Below, one piece after another: positions 9,264 through 19,007 of a stretch of 64,000 nucleotides of DNA (the first letter of the stretch is position 1; each line of letters opens with the position of its first letter). Source of the DNA: Candidozyma auris (Eukaryota; Ascomycota; Pichiomycetes; Serinales; Metschnikowiaceae); the NCBI RefSeq assembly GCF_003013715.1, contig NC_072812.1, positions 2,852,001 to 2,916,000 of the forward strand, read 5' to 3'. The notes beneath the pieces are model-generated. The model was not told where the DNA came from. It saw only the letters and a list, made by a program, of their open reading frames with translations, and made no database searches. A program made the position numbers and the translations under genes.

Positions 9264-9834
9264 CTAATCCTTCTTCTCCAAGTCGATAAACTTGCCACCG
9301 TTGGCGAATCTTGGGTGACGAGGGTCGTTGATGAACTCGTCAGTGTCTTGCATGGCGCCAGCAGCCTTCCAGATCAACGCGTATGTGATGGCAGCTAATT
9401 GTTAGTATAATGTTTGAATTGGAGCAAGGTTTTAAAGAAATCGAGGGCTTGTGTGATATCAGTTGGATAAGCATCAGCTTGAACAATGGCTATTTGAATT
9501 TGAAAGGAGTTCTTTTGACATGTTCTCTGTGAATTCTCGATACTGGAATCGGATTGCGTGAAGGGCCGTTGAGGAGCGTCTCTAATCATAGTTTCAGTTT
9601 CAAGATTAAAGTACGAATCTTTTAAGCAACAACCGGCTCTTTCCAAGTTTTTCTTCAAAAGGCCACATTCATGGCACATTCTATTCGTAGCCCAGTGACT
9701 AACATTGATTCCTCGCCATGCACTTCTCACTCAATTGTGCACCATTTCCCTCTAATCTTCTCAAAGTATCACATACCTCCAGTGGCAAAGGGCCAGTAGT
9801 GTTTCAAAACAGGAGTGTTAAATCTTGGGAGCAT
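9264..9834 (-). CDS. ATP18: Atp18, F1Fo-ATP synthase subunit i/j (spliced; apparent +1 shift in exon 2)
   Basis: Exon 1 (9777-9834) encodes MLPRFNTPVLKHYWPFATG plus one base. The donor is GTATGT, and the intron ends with TACTAAC-AATTAG before exon 2 (9264-9395). Exon 2 continues AITYALIWKAA and ends with EFINDPRHPRFANGGKF, both strongly like yeast Atp18, a 59-residue single-TM subunit of the mitochondrial ATP synthase Fo sector (i/j subunit). However, the two halves of exon 2 are in different frames: one extra T lies in GCTGCTTGGCGCC (minus strand, near 9360-9361). Without that T the protein would be about 62 residues and collinear with the family. As written, the upstream frame stops at a TGA soon after. 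Sequencing indel, programmed +1 frameshift and inactivation are all possible. Confidence 0.85.
9396..9776 (-). other. ATP18: Spliceosomal intron of ATP18 (381 bp)
   Basis: Donor GTATGT (9771-9776 on plus as ACATAC), branch TACTAAC at 9402-9408, and acceptor AG at 9396-9397 only five bases after the branch motif. It interrupts codon 20 after its first base. The short branch-to-acceptor distance matches the COF1 introns in this window. Confidence 0.9.
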
Positions 9835-10201
9835 GTTAATCTGTTGGATATAGAAAAGGTGAAGCTGGAAGTTGGTTTTCAAAAAACCCACTTCTCAGTG
9901 CGCACCTCCCTCTGGCCAATGAAACCGTGTGTCTGCAGAAAAGGCTCACCGACCTGGTACCCTGAGTATAGCGGAAGGCGGATGGACCAAAAAAAGCACG
10001 GGATTCGGCTTGAACTTTTATTTTTTGATCAAAGAAAAGAAAACTCAGTATCTCGCCAACCACATCATTATATGAGACTGTATTTCCCGGGATGATTTGG
10101 CTGGTGTGTGAGAAGCTTCTCACCGCACTCGTTTTGCAGCCATATTAGAGGTCAAGTAGATGAAGTCACCATTGGGAGCAAAACCTCGACTTTGTTGGCC
10201 T
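9835..10201. other. Intergenic: ATP18 promoter and EFM3 3' end
   Basis: About 370 bp. It holds a minus-strand TGGCTGCAAAA element at 10132-10142, upstream of ATP18. Small ORFs on both strands are unremarkable. Confidence 0.5.
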
Positions 10202-11458
10202 TTACTTCAGCAGAGCCTTTCTTCGAAGAATCTCCACCACAATTTGTTTTCCTTTGTCGAACCAGCAGGGCAACTCCAGCTTCTCGGGATCTTCGACCAT
10301 CACCACTTCTCGCTCAAACTGCTGTTGGCATATAGCCTCCCACATCTTAGTAGTCTCTGGGTTTCTCTCGCTTCTTGCAATGACAGCCAATTTTGTGCCA
10401 TTGGCGAAGAAGGTATTTAAGCAGTTGGCTAGGATTTCCAAAACACTAGGGTCATACACAATGTCGGCGCCCATCACTATATCAGCCCTGGGAGCCTCCT
10501 CTCCCCATATAAACTGGACAAACTCAACATCGTCATCAGCAGAGTTGTTTGCAAACGTCGATGGTAGCTTCTGCACAACCTCTGCAGCACCATCTGTGAC
10601 TAGGAGCTTCTTGAATCCATGTATATTCTTCTTCTTTGCAAGTGCTAGCAGGACAAGCCCTGTGCCTGCTCCAAGTTCGAGAACAGTGCAATCTCGAAAC
10701 ATATTTTGGAACCTGGGGTTCGTGTTGACAGCCAAAGCGAGAAGAAGAGCAGCATTCCATGTCCTGGCCCCAGTTGTTCCCTGGCCAGAAATGACCCGAG
10801 GCGTCTCATGAATAGTGACCCATGTAGACGAGTCAACAAGAAATTGAAGGCGGTCTGGGTCTGACGGAGCCAAGGGCTTGGCCGAAAGAGTTGAGCAAAG
10901 GAGCTCATAAGGATCAACAAAAGGACCATTGTCGTTTTCAGAGGATTGGGGCTCCACCGAGGGAGTGTTTGCAGCCATGGAAAGGTAGCAGACCGGGCTC
11001 GATAGCAGCACAAGCAGCGACAGTCTTGATGGCAGCACCAGTCTTGATGGCGAATCCAGTAGCTCCTTTAGTGGTTGTATGTGTGGATCAGCCTCCAGTT
11101 TGTCATGCTCGTCGTGCTCATCACCTACTTTGTGCTCATGGATTCCACAAATCTCCAGTTTGCTTCCCTGAACTGGGTCATCTGTGGGGTATTCGATACT
11201 TTCAGGGTCTCTTTCGTCTCTAGTTTCTCTAAATTCCCCAGGTTTCTCCTCTGTTGCCTCTTCTGCCTCGGCATCCTCCTCCTCGATCCTCTTGATGTAT
11301 TCACTCATGAACATCCTCGCATAATATGGGTTTGTCTGGACTACATCTTCCACGGCAGCCAAGATGTCTCTTCTTGAAGCTGTCTGGAGCAATTCTGGAC
11401 TGCCAAAGATCTCCTTTATGAGCGCTCGCAGCCGTAGCGCTGCAATGATAGAAGGCAT
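10202..11458 (-). CDS. EFM3: Efm3-like protein-lysine methyltransferase (FAM86/EEF2KMT family)
   Basis: A 418-residue protein from the ATG at 11458. The C-terminal 250 residues are a class I SAM methyltransferase of the MTF16/FAM86 type. Features include GTTGARTWNAALLLALAV (the family's GTTGxxTWdAA signature), motif I VLELGAGTGLVLLAL near residue 259, and the post-motif ADIVMGADIVYDP. The N-terminus (SPELLQTASRRDILAAVEDV and FMSEYIKRIEEE) resembles the FAM86 helical region. Members trimethylate or dimethylate a lysine on translation elongation factor 2 in the cytosol. Residues about 62-175 are an acidic, His-rich and then Ser/Leu-rich insertion not expected in the family (S. cerevisiae Efm3 is about 339 residues); no splice signals bracket it. 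An internal ATG at 10978 would give a 258-residue form lacking the N-terminal helices. Confidence 0.75.
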   Translation of the reverse strand: MPSIIAALRLRALIKEIFGSPELLQTASRRDILAAVEDVVQTNPYYARMFMSEYIKRIEEEDAEAEEATEEKPGEFRETRDERDPESIEYPTDDPVQGSKLEICGIHEHKVGDEHDEHDKLEADPHIQPLKELLDSPSRLVLPSRLSLLVLLSSPVCYLSMAANTPSVEPQSSENDNGPFVDPYELLCSTLSAKPLAPSDPDRLQFLVDSSTWVTIHETPRVISGQGTTGARTWNAALLLALAVNTNPRFQNMFRDCTVLELGAGTGLVLLALAKKKNIHGFKKLLVTDGAAEVVQKLPSTFANNSADDDVEFVQFIWGEEAPRADIVMGADIVYDPSVLEILANCLNTFFANGTKLAVIARSERNPETTKMWEAICQQQFEREVVMVEDPEKLELPCWFDKGKQIVVEILRRKALLK

Positions 11459-11698
11459 GGAAGTTGTAGTATGGTGATAGTGAGAAGTGAAAAATGTAGG
11501 TACAGAAGAAGTGAACTCCACACAAACTATGGTGCATAGAATACAGATTACAAGGAATTGAGGCCCTATTAGAACAATTCGATTCCAATCTCTACATTAT
11601 TCGTGAAAGCTATTCTTTTATGCTATGGATGACTATGCAAACGGCCGGCTCGCCGACCCCAGGTTCTCCTTCGTTCACTCTTCACAAATGACGGTTGC

Positions 11699-12735
11699 TC
11701 AGTTGGCAACAGTGCCAAACACTCTCAATCTCTTGACACCGCCGTCTGGAATCATGGTCAACATGACATGCGAGTATGGGCCCTCCTTCTCTGCCTTGAA
11801 CTTGAACTCCTCGTGAGGGCCAGTCTTACTGTCCTTGACAATCACCTCCCACTTGTCACTGTCAAATGGCGGCAAGCTGTCTGGCGACGCCTCGATGCCC
11901 TCTGGTGCCTTGTACCCCTTCACGTTCACCTTCTGTGGGAAGTTGCCTCTGAAATGAGCAGTGTCCACAAGCACCTCCTGGACCTTGGTCACGGCGCCCA
12001 ACTTGATCATCGCCCAGTCCACATGGCCAGCGCCACGCGAACGTTTCGTTTCCCAGCCGTCTCCCATGTGCTCGCCACGGCCAGGCAAAAGAAGGTTGTC
12101 TGCGCTGGAAAAGCACTGGTCAGACACTTTCACGGCCACACCACCGTTTTTCACCAGCGCCAGGTCGATTACCGTCTTGGGGTCCTTGGGCAAGATAGGC
12201 ACCACCTTACCGTAGATTCTGAACCGGGCAATTCCACCGTCAGGGTACATTCTCAAGCGGAAATGTGTGTAGTTCTCCTTGGTGAGACCACAGGGACGCA
12301 CAAAGTAGTGTTTCAGGCATGGGTGGCACTCGACCTTGGAGATGATGTCCTCCCACTTCGAGTCGGGGCCGACTTTGAGTCGTCGTCGGCACGAACACCT
12401 TCCACCGAGATGAAAGGAGCAGCGTTACCGGTGAAATGAGCGGTGTCGACCTCACAGCCAATGATTCTTGCCGAGCTCACGCCAGCTTTGAAGATCACCC
12501 AATCAGCTTCCTCGGTGTTGTGTCTTCTGGTTTCCCAGCCGTCAAACCACTTTCCAGAGTGGACAAACTTGGTTGGGTCAAACACCACTGGAGTGGACTT
12601 GATCAAGTTGGCTGCTGGAGCGAAAAACTCGTCCAGGAAGCTCAACACCTGGCCCCCCAATTTCTGGCCAATCACGTCGACGTAGTTGGTCACGATCTCC
12701 TTGTTGAATTTCTCCTCGGTGTAAATCTCGGGCAT
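11699..12735 (-). pseudogene. DAL2: Allantoicase Dal2, interrupted by a single-base frameshift
   Basis: Two frames together cover a full allantoicase. From the ATG at 12735, the first runs through VDVIGQKLGGQVLSFLDEFF, GKWFDGWETRRHN and IIGCEVDTAHFTGNAAPFIS, then continues out of frame to a TGA at about 12313. The second picks up as GPDSKWEDIIS and continues through MYPDGGIARFRIYGKVVP, NLLLPGRGEHMGDGWETKRSR and VDTAHFRGNFPQ to the stop at 11699. The duplicated allantoicase repeat (GDGWETxRxR, DTAxFxGN) is complete and well conserved on both sides. The break lies near 12371-12377, where one base (for example a G in AAAG-TCGG) appears missing. Allantoicase converts allantoate to ureidoglycolate and urea in purine nitrogen salvage. 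High conservation on both sides suggests a recent lesion or a sequence error. Confidence 0.85.
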
Positions 12736-14650
12736 CTTAGCTTATTATTGTAGAATGGTAGTTGGTTTTGTCAAAACTAGTGTGGATGTTGACGCCTTTT
12801 ATGCTTGGGTGCAAATTCCGTGGAGGAGCGGCATGTCCCGATAGGCAAATTGTGCGATATGGCGGAAACAACGTCGAATAGGTCGACTGGAACAAAGGTG
12901 GGAAGATTTTGAAATTTGAGTTGGTCTTTTGACTTCGATTTTCTGACTCTGTCCAAGGTCCTCTCTGACTTCACCACCTTGTGGCTCTTACAACGGTGGT
13001 TTCAGTTGTTTTTTTTTGACTCTTGTCTCCAGTAGTGCCATTGACATTTAGTGGCTATTCCGCGCTGCCTACCGCATTGGGGGTTTGTGCTTAGTGAGTT
13101 CCGTGGTGGTCTCTTGGCCACTGGTTGAGTTTCACATTGGTAATTCAGTCTCTTGAAGCATCTTTATAGGCGATTTCTTGTGATTGGGCCCTCTGGGGGA
13201 AAAAAAAAGGTGTGGAAGAAATTGGACACTTTTGGCTGCGAAAAAGTGTGCGACCAAGGGCAAGAGAAGCCAACGAAGAGAGTTCGTGAGAAATGATTCA
13301 GTGAATGATTGGTAGGGACGGAAATTTTCTAAAATTGACTGAAACTGGGTCGATAATTATGAAACTTTTATTTTTGGTTGAGATTAATCGACCGCAAGTA
13401 GAAGGCCTGAAATGTCTGGCATTATTTGGAGAAAGGTGGGCTGCCTCAGATAGTGCGCTTCACTTTCTTCGTAGCCTCAAGATTGCAACATAGGGAGTTA
13501 GTTATCCTGAACGAGTGCCTGTTAAATATTGAAGGTGTTGAGAGAAAGCTGGAGAGACTTTATAAGTGGGATTTCTTGATGGAAGCATTGCAAAAGAGAG
13601 GTGAAATAGCACTTATTAATTGGAATACACCAGACGGAGTAGTACAAGGGGGATCTTTTTATAAGGACTTTAGAGATCGAACTCTCTTCGCCAATGTGCT
13701 ACTGTGTCAATTATGAAAAGCGTTTGCATTTGCTTTGGCTCAAAAATAACCAAAGTCGAATGGTTCCCTCGCATTTCAGCAGTCAGCAAATATTGTACTA
13801 AACGCTGCTCTCACATACTGCTCTGAGGTATCTAACTTTCCAGATAAATCTATCAAAATTTTAAGACTATCCCAATGGCCTCGTCATCCCAGATCCTAGA
13901 AAGAACTCACTAAGGCTTATCAAGATAAGTTTCAGATCATCAAGGCCTGCTAAGCGAGTTTTCACGCTCTGGTGTGCCAAAGTTTAAATGGCTGCGAAAA
14001 CTCAATTTCGTCAACTGGCCTCCCTCGAGGTGGCCTACGGGGCATTCCACTAAAAAAAAGTAAACAATTCTAAACTCAAAGGAAGTCTGAATAAACCTTT
14101 TCGTCTCTTGTGTCTCTTTTGCCCAATCCCAATCCATATTATAGTTCCTCGGCTGTGCCGGCTAATCGCTCTAATCATCGCATCTTGATACATCTACAAA
14201 TATCCGGGTGCACGGAGCCTGAAACCAGATTTCCCTGTATTATTTTGCCCACTTTTCATTCCCCAGCATTCTCCATTTTCCTCAATTTCGCTCATCTTAT
14301 CTCAGATCTCTGCCGTTGCCAAATCTCGTTACTTTCCTCATCTGAGCCTGCGCAGTGAGCTTTCCCGTTTGGATAAAAACAATAACATCCAAACAAGCGA
14401 AACGAGTACCCAAGACACAGTGACATAATTTTTCCCAATCAACCTTTGACGGCCTGAACTCGATTATTCATACAGTCAGCACTTTAGGTTCTTCGGCACT
14501 TTTCGGTTCAATAGGCGTTCTGATCAATTCCAGTCCAACTCCCTTCCATTCATTAGTCAAGTCAACCAATAACATATATCCACCCCTCCTCTTGGTGACA
14601 ACAATCCTTTTATCATTTACAACCCAAAGATCCAAACCAGTTCGTCTGCC
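12736..14650. other. Divergent intergenic region, DAL2 / coiled-coil gene
   Basis: About 1.9 kb. It contains TGGCTGCGAAAA elements at 13233-13245 and 13989-14000 and a paired GATA motif at 13916-13929. Plus-strand small frames at about 13305-13716 look mildly protein-like but lack any recognised feature. The last 300 bp before 14651 are pyrimidine-rich, typical of a yeast promoter/leader. Confidence 0.5.
13916..13929. promoter_or_regulatory. Inverted GATA pair CTTATCAAGATAAG
   Basis: A near-perfect palindrome of two GATAAG sites. GATA factors (Gln3/Gat1 type) regulate DAL genes under nitrogen limitation in yeasts, so the site could serve DAL2, though it lies about 1.2 kb from its ATG and is also about 720 bp from the gene at 14651. 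Role inferred. Confidence 0.4.
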
Positions 14651-16882
14651 ATGGACAATGACTCAATAGTGTCGCCGTCACGAACCGAACATCGCCATCT
14701 TCTGCCGAGGAAATCGAGGTCTCCACTTAGAAACATGAACACCCCGCTGAAGCCTCCCAAATCTCTGTCGAAGGGGTCTCCCAGGGCCACTCCTACAAAA
14801 GGAAGTCCTGTGCCACTTCAAAAGCAACACTCTGAGCTCATGGCCAGGTCCAATAGTCTTGCGAGGGAATACGCTCAGCTTGAGCAGGAGCTCAACAACA
14901 AGAACGCCTTGGTGGAAGAACTCTCTACGAAGGTGGCAAACACAGAGCGCATGTTGAAAGCGCTTCAGGAGGAACGTCGCAACGAGCTGGCTCTCTACGA
15001 AAAAGAGATCGCGTTCTACAAGGACACAATTGCTGATTTACAGAGGAAGTCGCTGAAATACCTACAACAGCTTGAGCACGGCCGGTCCCACTCGCATCAG
15101 GTGTCGCAGGAGCTCGATGAGAAGTACGCTAAATTACTCAAATCGGTGAAGGTGTTGCAGCTGGATCTCGAGTTGGAACGCAACCTGAAAGCGTTGCTCA
15201 TTGACCAGATCGAGTATTTGACCAAAGAGCGTGATTTCTTGATCGATCATCACAACGCCTCCTCCTCCGAAGAAAAAGCTGCTCTAAGCAATGCTACGTC
15301 GAGAATAGCTTCTGGCAATTCAGTCTTGCGCCACGATATTACCCCTTCAGCGCCAAACAACGCTACTTTTGACGATGATTCGAATTCTGACAACAGCGTT
15401 CATGAAAACCATATGTTGAGCAGTTTGGCGGAAGATTTGGCTACTGGAACTGGCTGCGATGCAGTGGACACATCTTCACCAATCAAGGACCACTCTTACA
15501 AGGAAGACAGCTTCATGAACGTGGCACAAAACTTCCAGTTTCCTCCTTCTCCGGAGAAAATGCCAGCTCCAGAATCTAGACTTCCCCCATCTCCAGACTC
15601 AGATGCAAAATACAGAAAGAGAATCTCACTTCCAACGCAGCTTAAGCAGCATGATGATTTCGTGCTCTCTCCTTTAAAATTGACGAGTAACGCGAACGGT
15701 TCCTACTTCGAGACCGAGGGTTCTGTTCCATCCTCCAAGCGATCCAGCAAGAGACATTCCATGTTGAAACCAAACCATTCCAGGTACAACTCACATGATT
15801 TCGTACCTATCAAGGTTGAGTTTGAGCAGCAAAATGATCTGTACAGAAGTGCTTCCGCCCCCGTGAGAGGACACTTGAACAATCTTGATGAAGCAGACGA
15901 AGATACACAAGAGGCGGATCGCAACGAAGCCTTGAGAAAACTACAGGGGTTTGAACCTTCGAAACGCGACTCTATGCTCTCGAGTTCGTCCAAGCGTTCT
16001 AGTATGTACACAGATCTCAATATTCTGAGTGGCGACATCACTAAGCAAGAGATCATGAAGCTCAAGTTCGAATTGCAGTCGCTCAAATTGCACAACGAAA
16101 AGCTATTGTCTTATATTGGATTTGAACTTCAGAAGCAGAAGAAAAACATCAAGAAACTATCGAGCCGAAGTAACTTACGTGGCAACATGGAGTATTCTGA
16201 CGCCAAGTTGATCGAGAAGCTGCGGGACATGTTAATTCAGAAGAAAAGAGTGCTCCGCTCTGTATCTGTCAACCCTATTCTATCAACAAAACTATCCAAG
16301 CCGCTCAATTTGTTTGAACCGACGGTTGGATTAGGCCTCATAAATTCTCCGAGCCAAGAGGATGAGGACGATGATGATTTTGTGTTCAAGAGTCATTTTA
16401 TAAACTCGCTCACTAACGCAGATTGTGACGATTACGGCTTTTTATCACACCATCGCAAGCATAGTCTGAGACTTTTTTCGAATAACACGCAGCAGTACCT
16501 CAATGAAGCGGATGCAAAGCAGCCGAAGAAGTTCAAGTCGCAAACGTTTGCGCCACCACTGGAGTCACAAGAAGATCTCTTCTCTCAATTCGAAACAGAT
16601 TGGGAGCAGAGTATAGATGGCGATGATGAGCAAGAGGATGGAGAGGAGTGGGAGAGTACAGCCAGTGAAAGGTCGAGTGGAAGCGAAATTGACTACGCCA
16701 AGCTCAACACCCTCAACCAACTCCGGTATCTTATCATGGGCAAGGAGCACTTCCGTAGGAAACGCCGGAGCGAGGAAGAGCCATTGGTTGATGAAACGTT
16801 GAAATATAAATTTCTCACTGTTGTGATTGGCATAACGGTGTTGGGACTACGATTCACAGCGCATCCGCAGCAGCATAATTAA
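14651..16882 (+). CDS. Coiled-coil, tail-anchored protein of unknown function
   Basis: A 743-residue protein not assigned to a family. Residues 1-60 are basic with many SP/TP sites (SPSRTEHR, NTPLKPPKSLSKGSPRATP), suggesting proline-directed phosphorylation. Residues about 60-200 form a long heptad-rich coiled coil (AREYAQLEQELNNKNALVEE onward). The middle is disordered and Ser-rich with repeated SSKRSS motifs. A second short coil lies near residues 475-520. An acidic stretch (EQEDGEEWES) and a basic patch (KEHFRRKRRS) precede a single C-terminal hydrophobic segment, YKFLTVVIGITVLGLRF, leaving about 8 residues after it. This is the layout of a tail-anchored membrane protein. Nuclear-envelope, spindle-pole or cortical anchors share this layout, but no homology is claimed. 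Confidence 0.75.
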   Translation: MDNDSIVSPSRTEHRHLLPRKSRSPLRNMNTPLKPPKSLSKGSPRATPTKGSPVPLQKQHSELMARSNSLAREYAQLEQELNNKNALVEELSTKVANTERMLKALQEERRNELALYEKEIAFYKDTIADLQRKSLKYLQQLEHGRSHSHQVSQELDEKYAKLLKSVKVLQLDLELERNLKALLIDQIEYLTKERDFLIDHHNASSSEEKAALSNATSRIASGNSVLRHDITPSAPNNATFDDDSNSDNSVHENHMLSSLAEDLATGTGCDAVDTSSPIKDHSYKEDSFMNVAQNFQFPPSPEKMPAPESRLPPSPDSDAKYRKRISLPTQLKQHDDFVLSPLKLTSNANGSYFETEGSVPSSKRSSKRHSMLKPNHSRYNSHDFVPIKVEFEQQNDLYRSASAPVRGHLNNLDEADEDTQEADRNEALRKLQGFEPSKRDSMLSSSSKRSSMYTDLNILSGDITKQEIMKLKFELQSLKLHNEKLLSYIGFELQKQKKNIKKLSSRSNLRGNMEYSDAKLIEKLRDMLIQKKRVLRSVSVNPILSTKLSKPLNLFEPTVGLGLINSPSQEDEDDDDFVFKSHFINSLTNADCDDYGFLSHHRKHSLRLFSNNTQQYLNEADAKQPKKFKSQTFAPPLESQEDLFSQFETDWEQSIDGDDEQEDGEEWESTASERSSGSEIDYAKLNTLNQLRYLIMGKEHFRRKRRSEEEPLVDETLKYKFLTVVIGITVLGLRFTAHPQQHN

Positions 16883-17399
16883 TGATTACGAATATTGAAC
16901 GTCCATCAAATGGGTGTTGCAAGCCATCCAGGTTGTATAATAATGAACAATGCAAAAAAAGAAACAAATCATTCCACCTTCGTTGGTGAATGCTATAGAT
17001 GAACTTTTGCTTACATCAAGCTGCCTCGTAATACTTCTGTGACTGTGACCATAGTGACGGTCTTGTAGAACGTAGCAAAAGAGTTGATATGTTCATATAA
17101 TCCGTATATCGCATGAGAGCAAATGCTCCATAGCCGTATTGATGAATGAAGTCGAGAGCTTCCAATACGGCATTTTGAGTCTGCAAGCCCAATACGGCAT
17201 TTTGAGTCTGCAAGCCCATCAGATGCTGCCATTATGAGCCGTAAAGATTCTGATTTCATCTGATTTATCAACCCACTGCTGACTCATTGTATAATGCAAA
17301 CGTACTGCTGGACACAAATTAGTATCGTCTAAGGATAGACGAAAGTTCGCTTTCCATCAGCTTCGAGTCTCTTTTAAAAAATCAATATGGTTTACGCAA
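16883..17399. other. Intergenic with a 27-bp tandem duplication
   Basis: Terminator region of the coiled-coil gene followed by AT-rich sequence. The notable element is the perfect duplication at 17164-17217. An open minus-strand frame of 86 codons spans the duplication but looks like chance. Confidence 0.5.
17164..17217. repeat. Perfect 27-bp tandem duplication
   Basis: Two adjacent identical copies (17164-17190 and 17191-17217) of a 27-bp unit starting AATACGGCATTTTGAG and ending CTGCAAGCCC. Perfect identity implies a recent event. The unit length is a multiple of 3, but no gene is supported here. Confidence 0.9.
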
Positions 17400-19002
17400 G
17401 ATCTCACTTGTGGCTACAAAAACATGAATCGCCGATTTTATAGACTTGAGAGTGAATTCAGAGTAAGACTCAGGATCAACACATACAAAGTTTTCTGTGG
17501 GGCAAGTCACTGTGATTCTTGAAGAATGCAAAGTGTATCCTCCATTCCTGGAAATGTTCGTACCAAAACCGTCTGAGTTTCTTCAATCAAAACTACTTGA
17601 TAAGAAGTGTATAACGTTTCTTGAGTACTACGCAAATAACCCTGGGAGTGCTCTTCTAGAAAGTAGCCTTTATGATTGCGAGCTTCCTGATTTGGGGCCT
17701 GCTTTCTTCACAAATGATTTGAAAAGAACATAAAGAGTGAAGATTCATATCACACTTGCTTTGGGAGACGTTACATTCGACCTAAGCACATGAATATCGC
17801 AGTTTCCAGTCTTTATTACAATCTTAAAATACTTGACCACTCATTCGAACCGCAATGGCTTCACCGACACAATGTGTGCATTCAAGTATTCAAATGTGAC
17901 GAGTATCGATGCTAAGAGGAAGAGAAGAGTCTGTATCCAAAAATTGCTTTGCGGGAAGTTGACTTCGTTAGCCATGGAACAAAGACTTATCCTGTAAAAA
18001 ACCTGATATTCACAGTAACTAAATTAAAGTTTTGCCATCTCGCAAAAGACATTAATCTTCGCTGGAAAGGAGAAGGCGATGCTTCTCATGAGTCTATACT
18101 GTTGCATATGAGCGATAGCTATATTATAAGTGTGAACAAGGATGGAATTGCCTCCGAAAGCAAGCAAGTGTTATATTCAAGCGATTCATTGGCAACCCTA
18201 GTCCTGAACAAGGGTATCATTCTATCCCTTTGACATTTTCGTCTTATGCAACTTAGGACGATGCAAACTTCATGAAATACCACTGGAGGAGTCCGCGTTT
18301 TACTCCCAAGATAATTTCAGAGTTTAAAGTTTTCTTCTTCTCATATAAAGAAGAAAAGCATCACTCGTTTATAAGCTAACGTGATGTCATTATCCCCCAC
18401 AATGACTTGATAGATTTCTTCTACTTGCATTTCGCCCCTACTGGAGGTGAAGTAGATCGGTGTTCTGATGGAAAGCAGCTTTTTTTAGCGCATGTCACGA
18501 TCTTGATAGAACAGATTGAGTCAGAAAACCTCCCGTGGAATTCTCAAAACAGGTGTTTCGTGGAAAAGCACTCGGACAGAGTCGTGAGAGGGCTTCATAT
18601 CAGTAAACCACCAAGTCCTAATGACACTGACACTTTGACATTTCTTCGTGCCGTATATAGTTGCACGATTCCTGTTGAGACCCAAGCTTTTTTTGAATAA
18701 GCTCACCCGGGAATTCATGATAACGGCAATCGTGAAACTAGAGCTAAGTGGCGGCAGATTTGTCTACGTGGAAGCATGCGCTCCAGTCGAAGTTTCGAAG
18801 TCCAATCGAGATATACGGGATGTCATGCCTTCCCCATATACTTCTCGGTGAAAATTTGGCCCTCCAATTCTTTGCAGATGAGAATCTCGAAGAAGAGCTA
18901 GCAAGTAGTCCTGCTACCGTACGTCAGTCCCTCCAAATTCTTGTATTTGGTAAAACAGAGGCGGAACAGAGGCTCAGACGCTGGGACAAAATGAAGATGT
19001 GA
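17400..19002 (+). pseudogene. Possible decayed protein gene (broken plus-strand frames)
   Basis: Four consecutive plus-strand frames of 78-97 codons follow one another, separated by stops and frame changes. Each has ordinary protein-like composition rather than low complexity: around 17497-17733 ([32 protein letters not shown]), 17949-18233 (YPVKNLIFTVTKLKF, MSDSYIISVNKDG), 18407-18700 (LFLAHVTILIEQIESENLPW) and 18748-19002 (PHILLGENLALQFFADENLE). None starts with a well-placed ATG and promoter. This is what a single larger gene would look like after several disabling mutations. I do not recognise the ancestral family. Chance frames in moderately AT-rich DNA remain possible. Confidence 0.3.
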
Positions 19003-19007
19003 GCTTC

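Noticed and set aside
9264..12735. Genuine second intron to explain the ATP18 and DAL2 frame changes
   Set aside because: No GTATGT donor or TACTAAC branch lies at either break, and the missing or extra length is one base.
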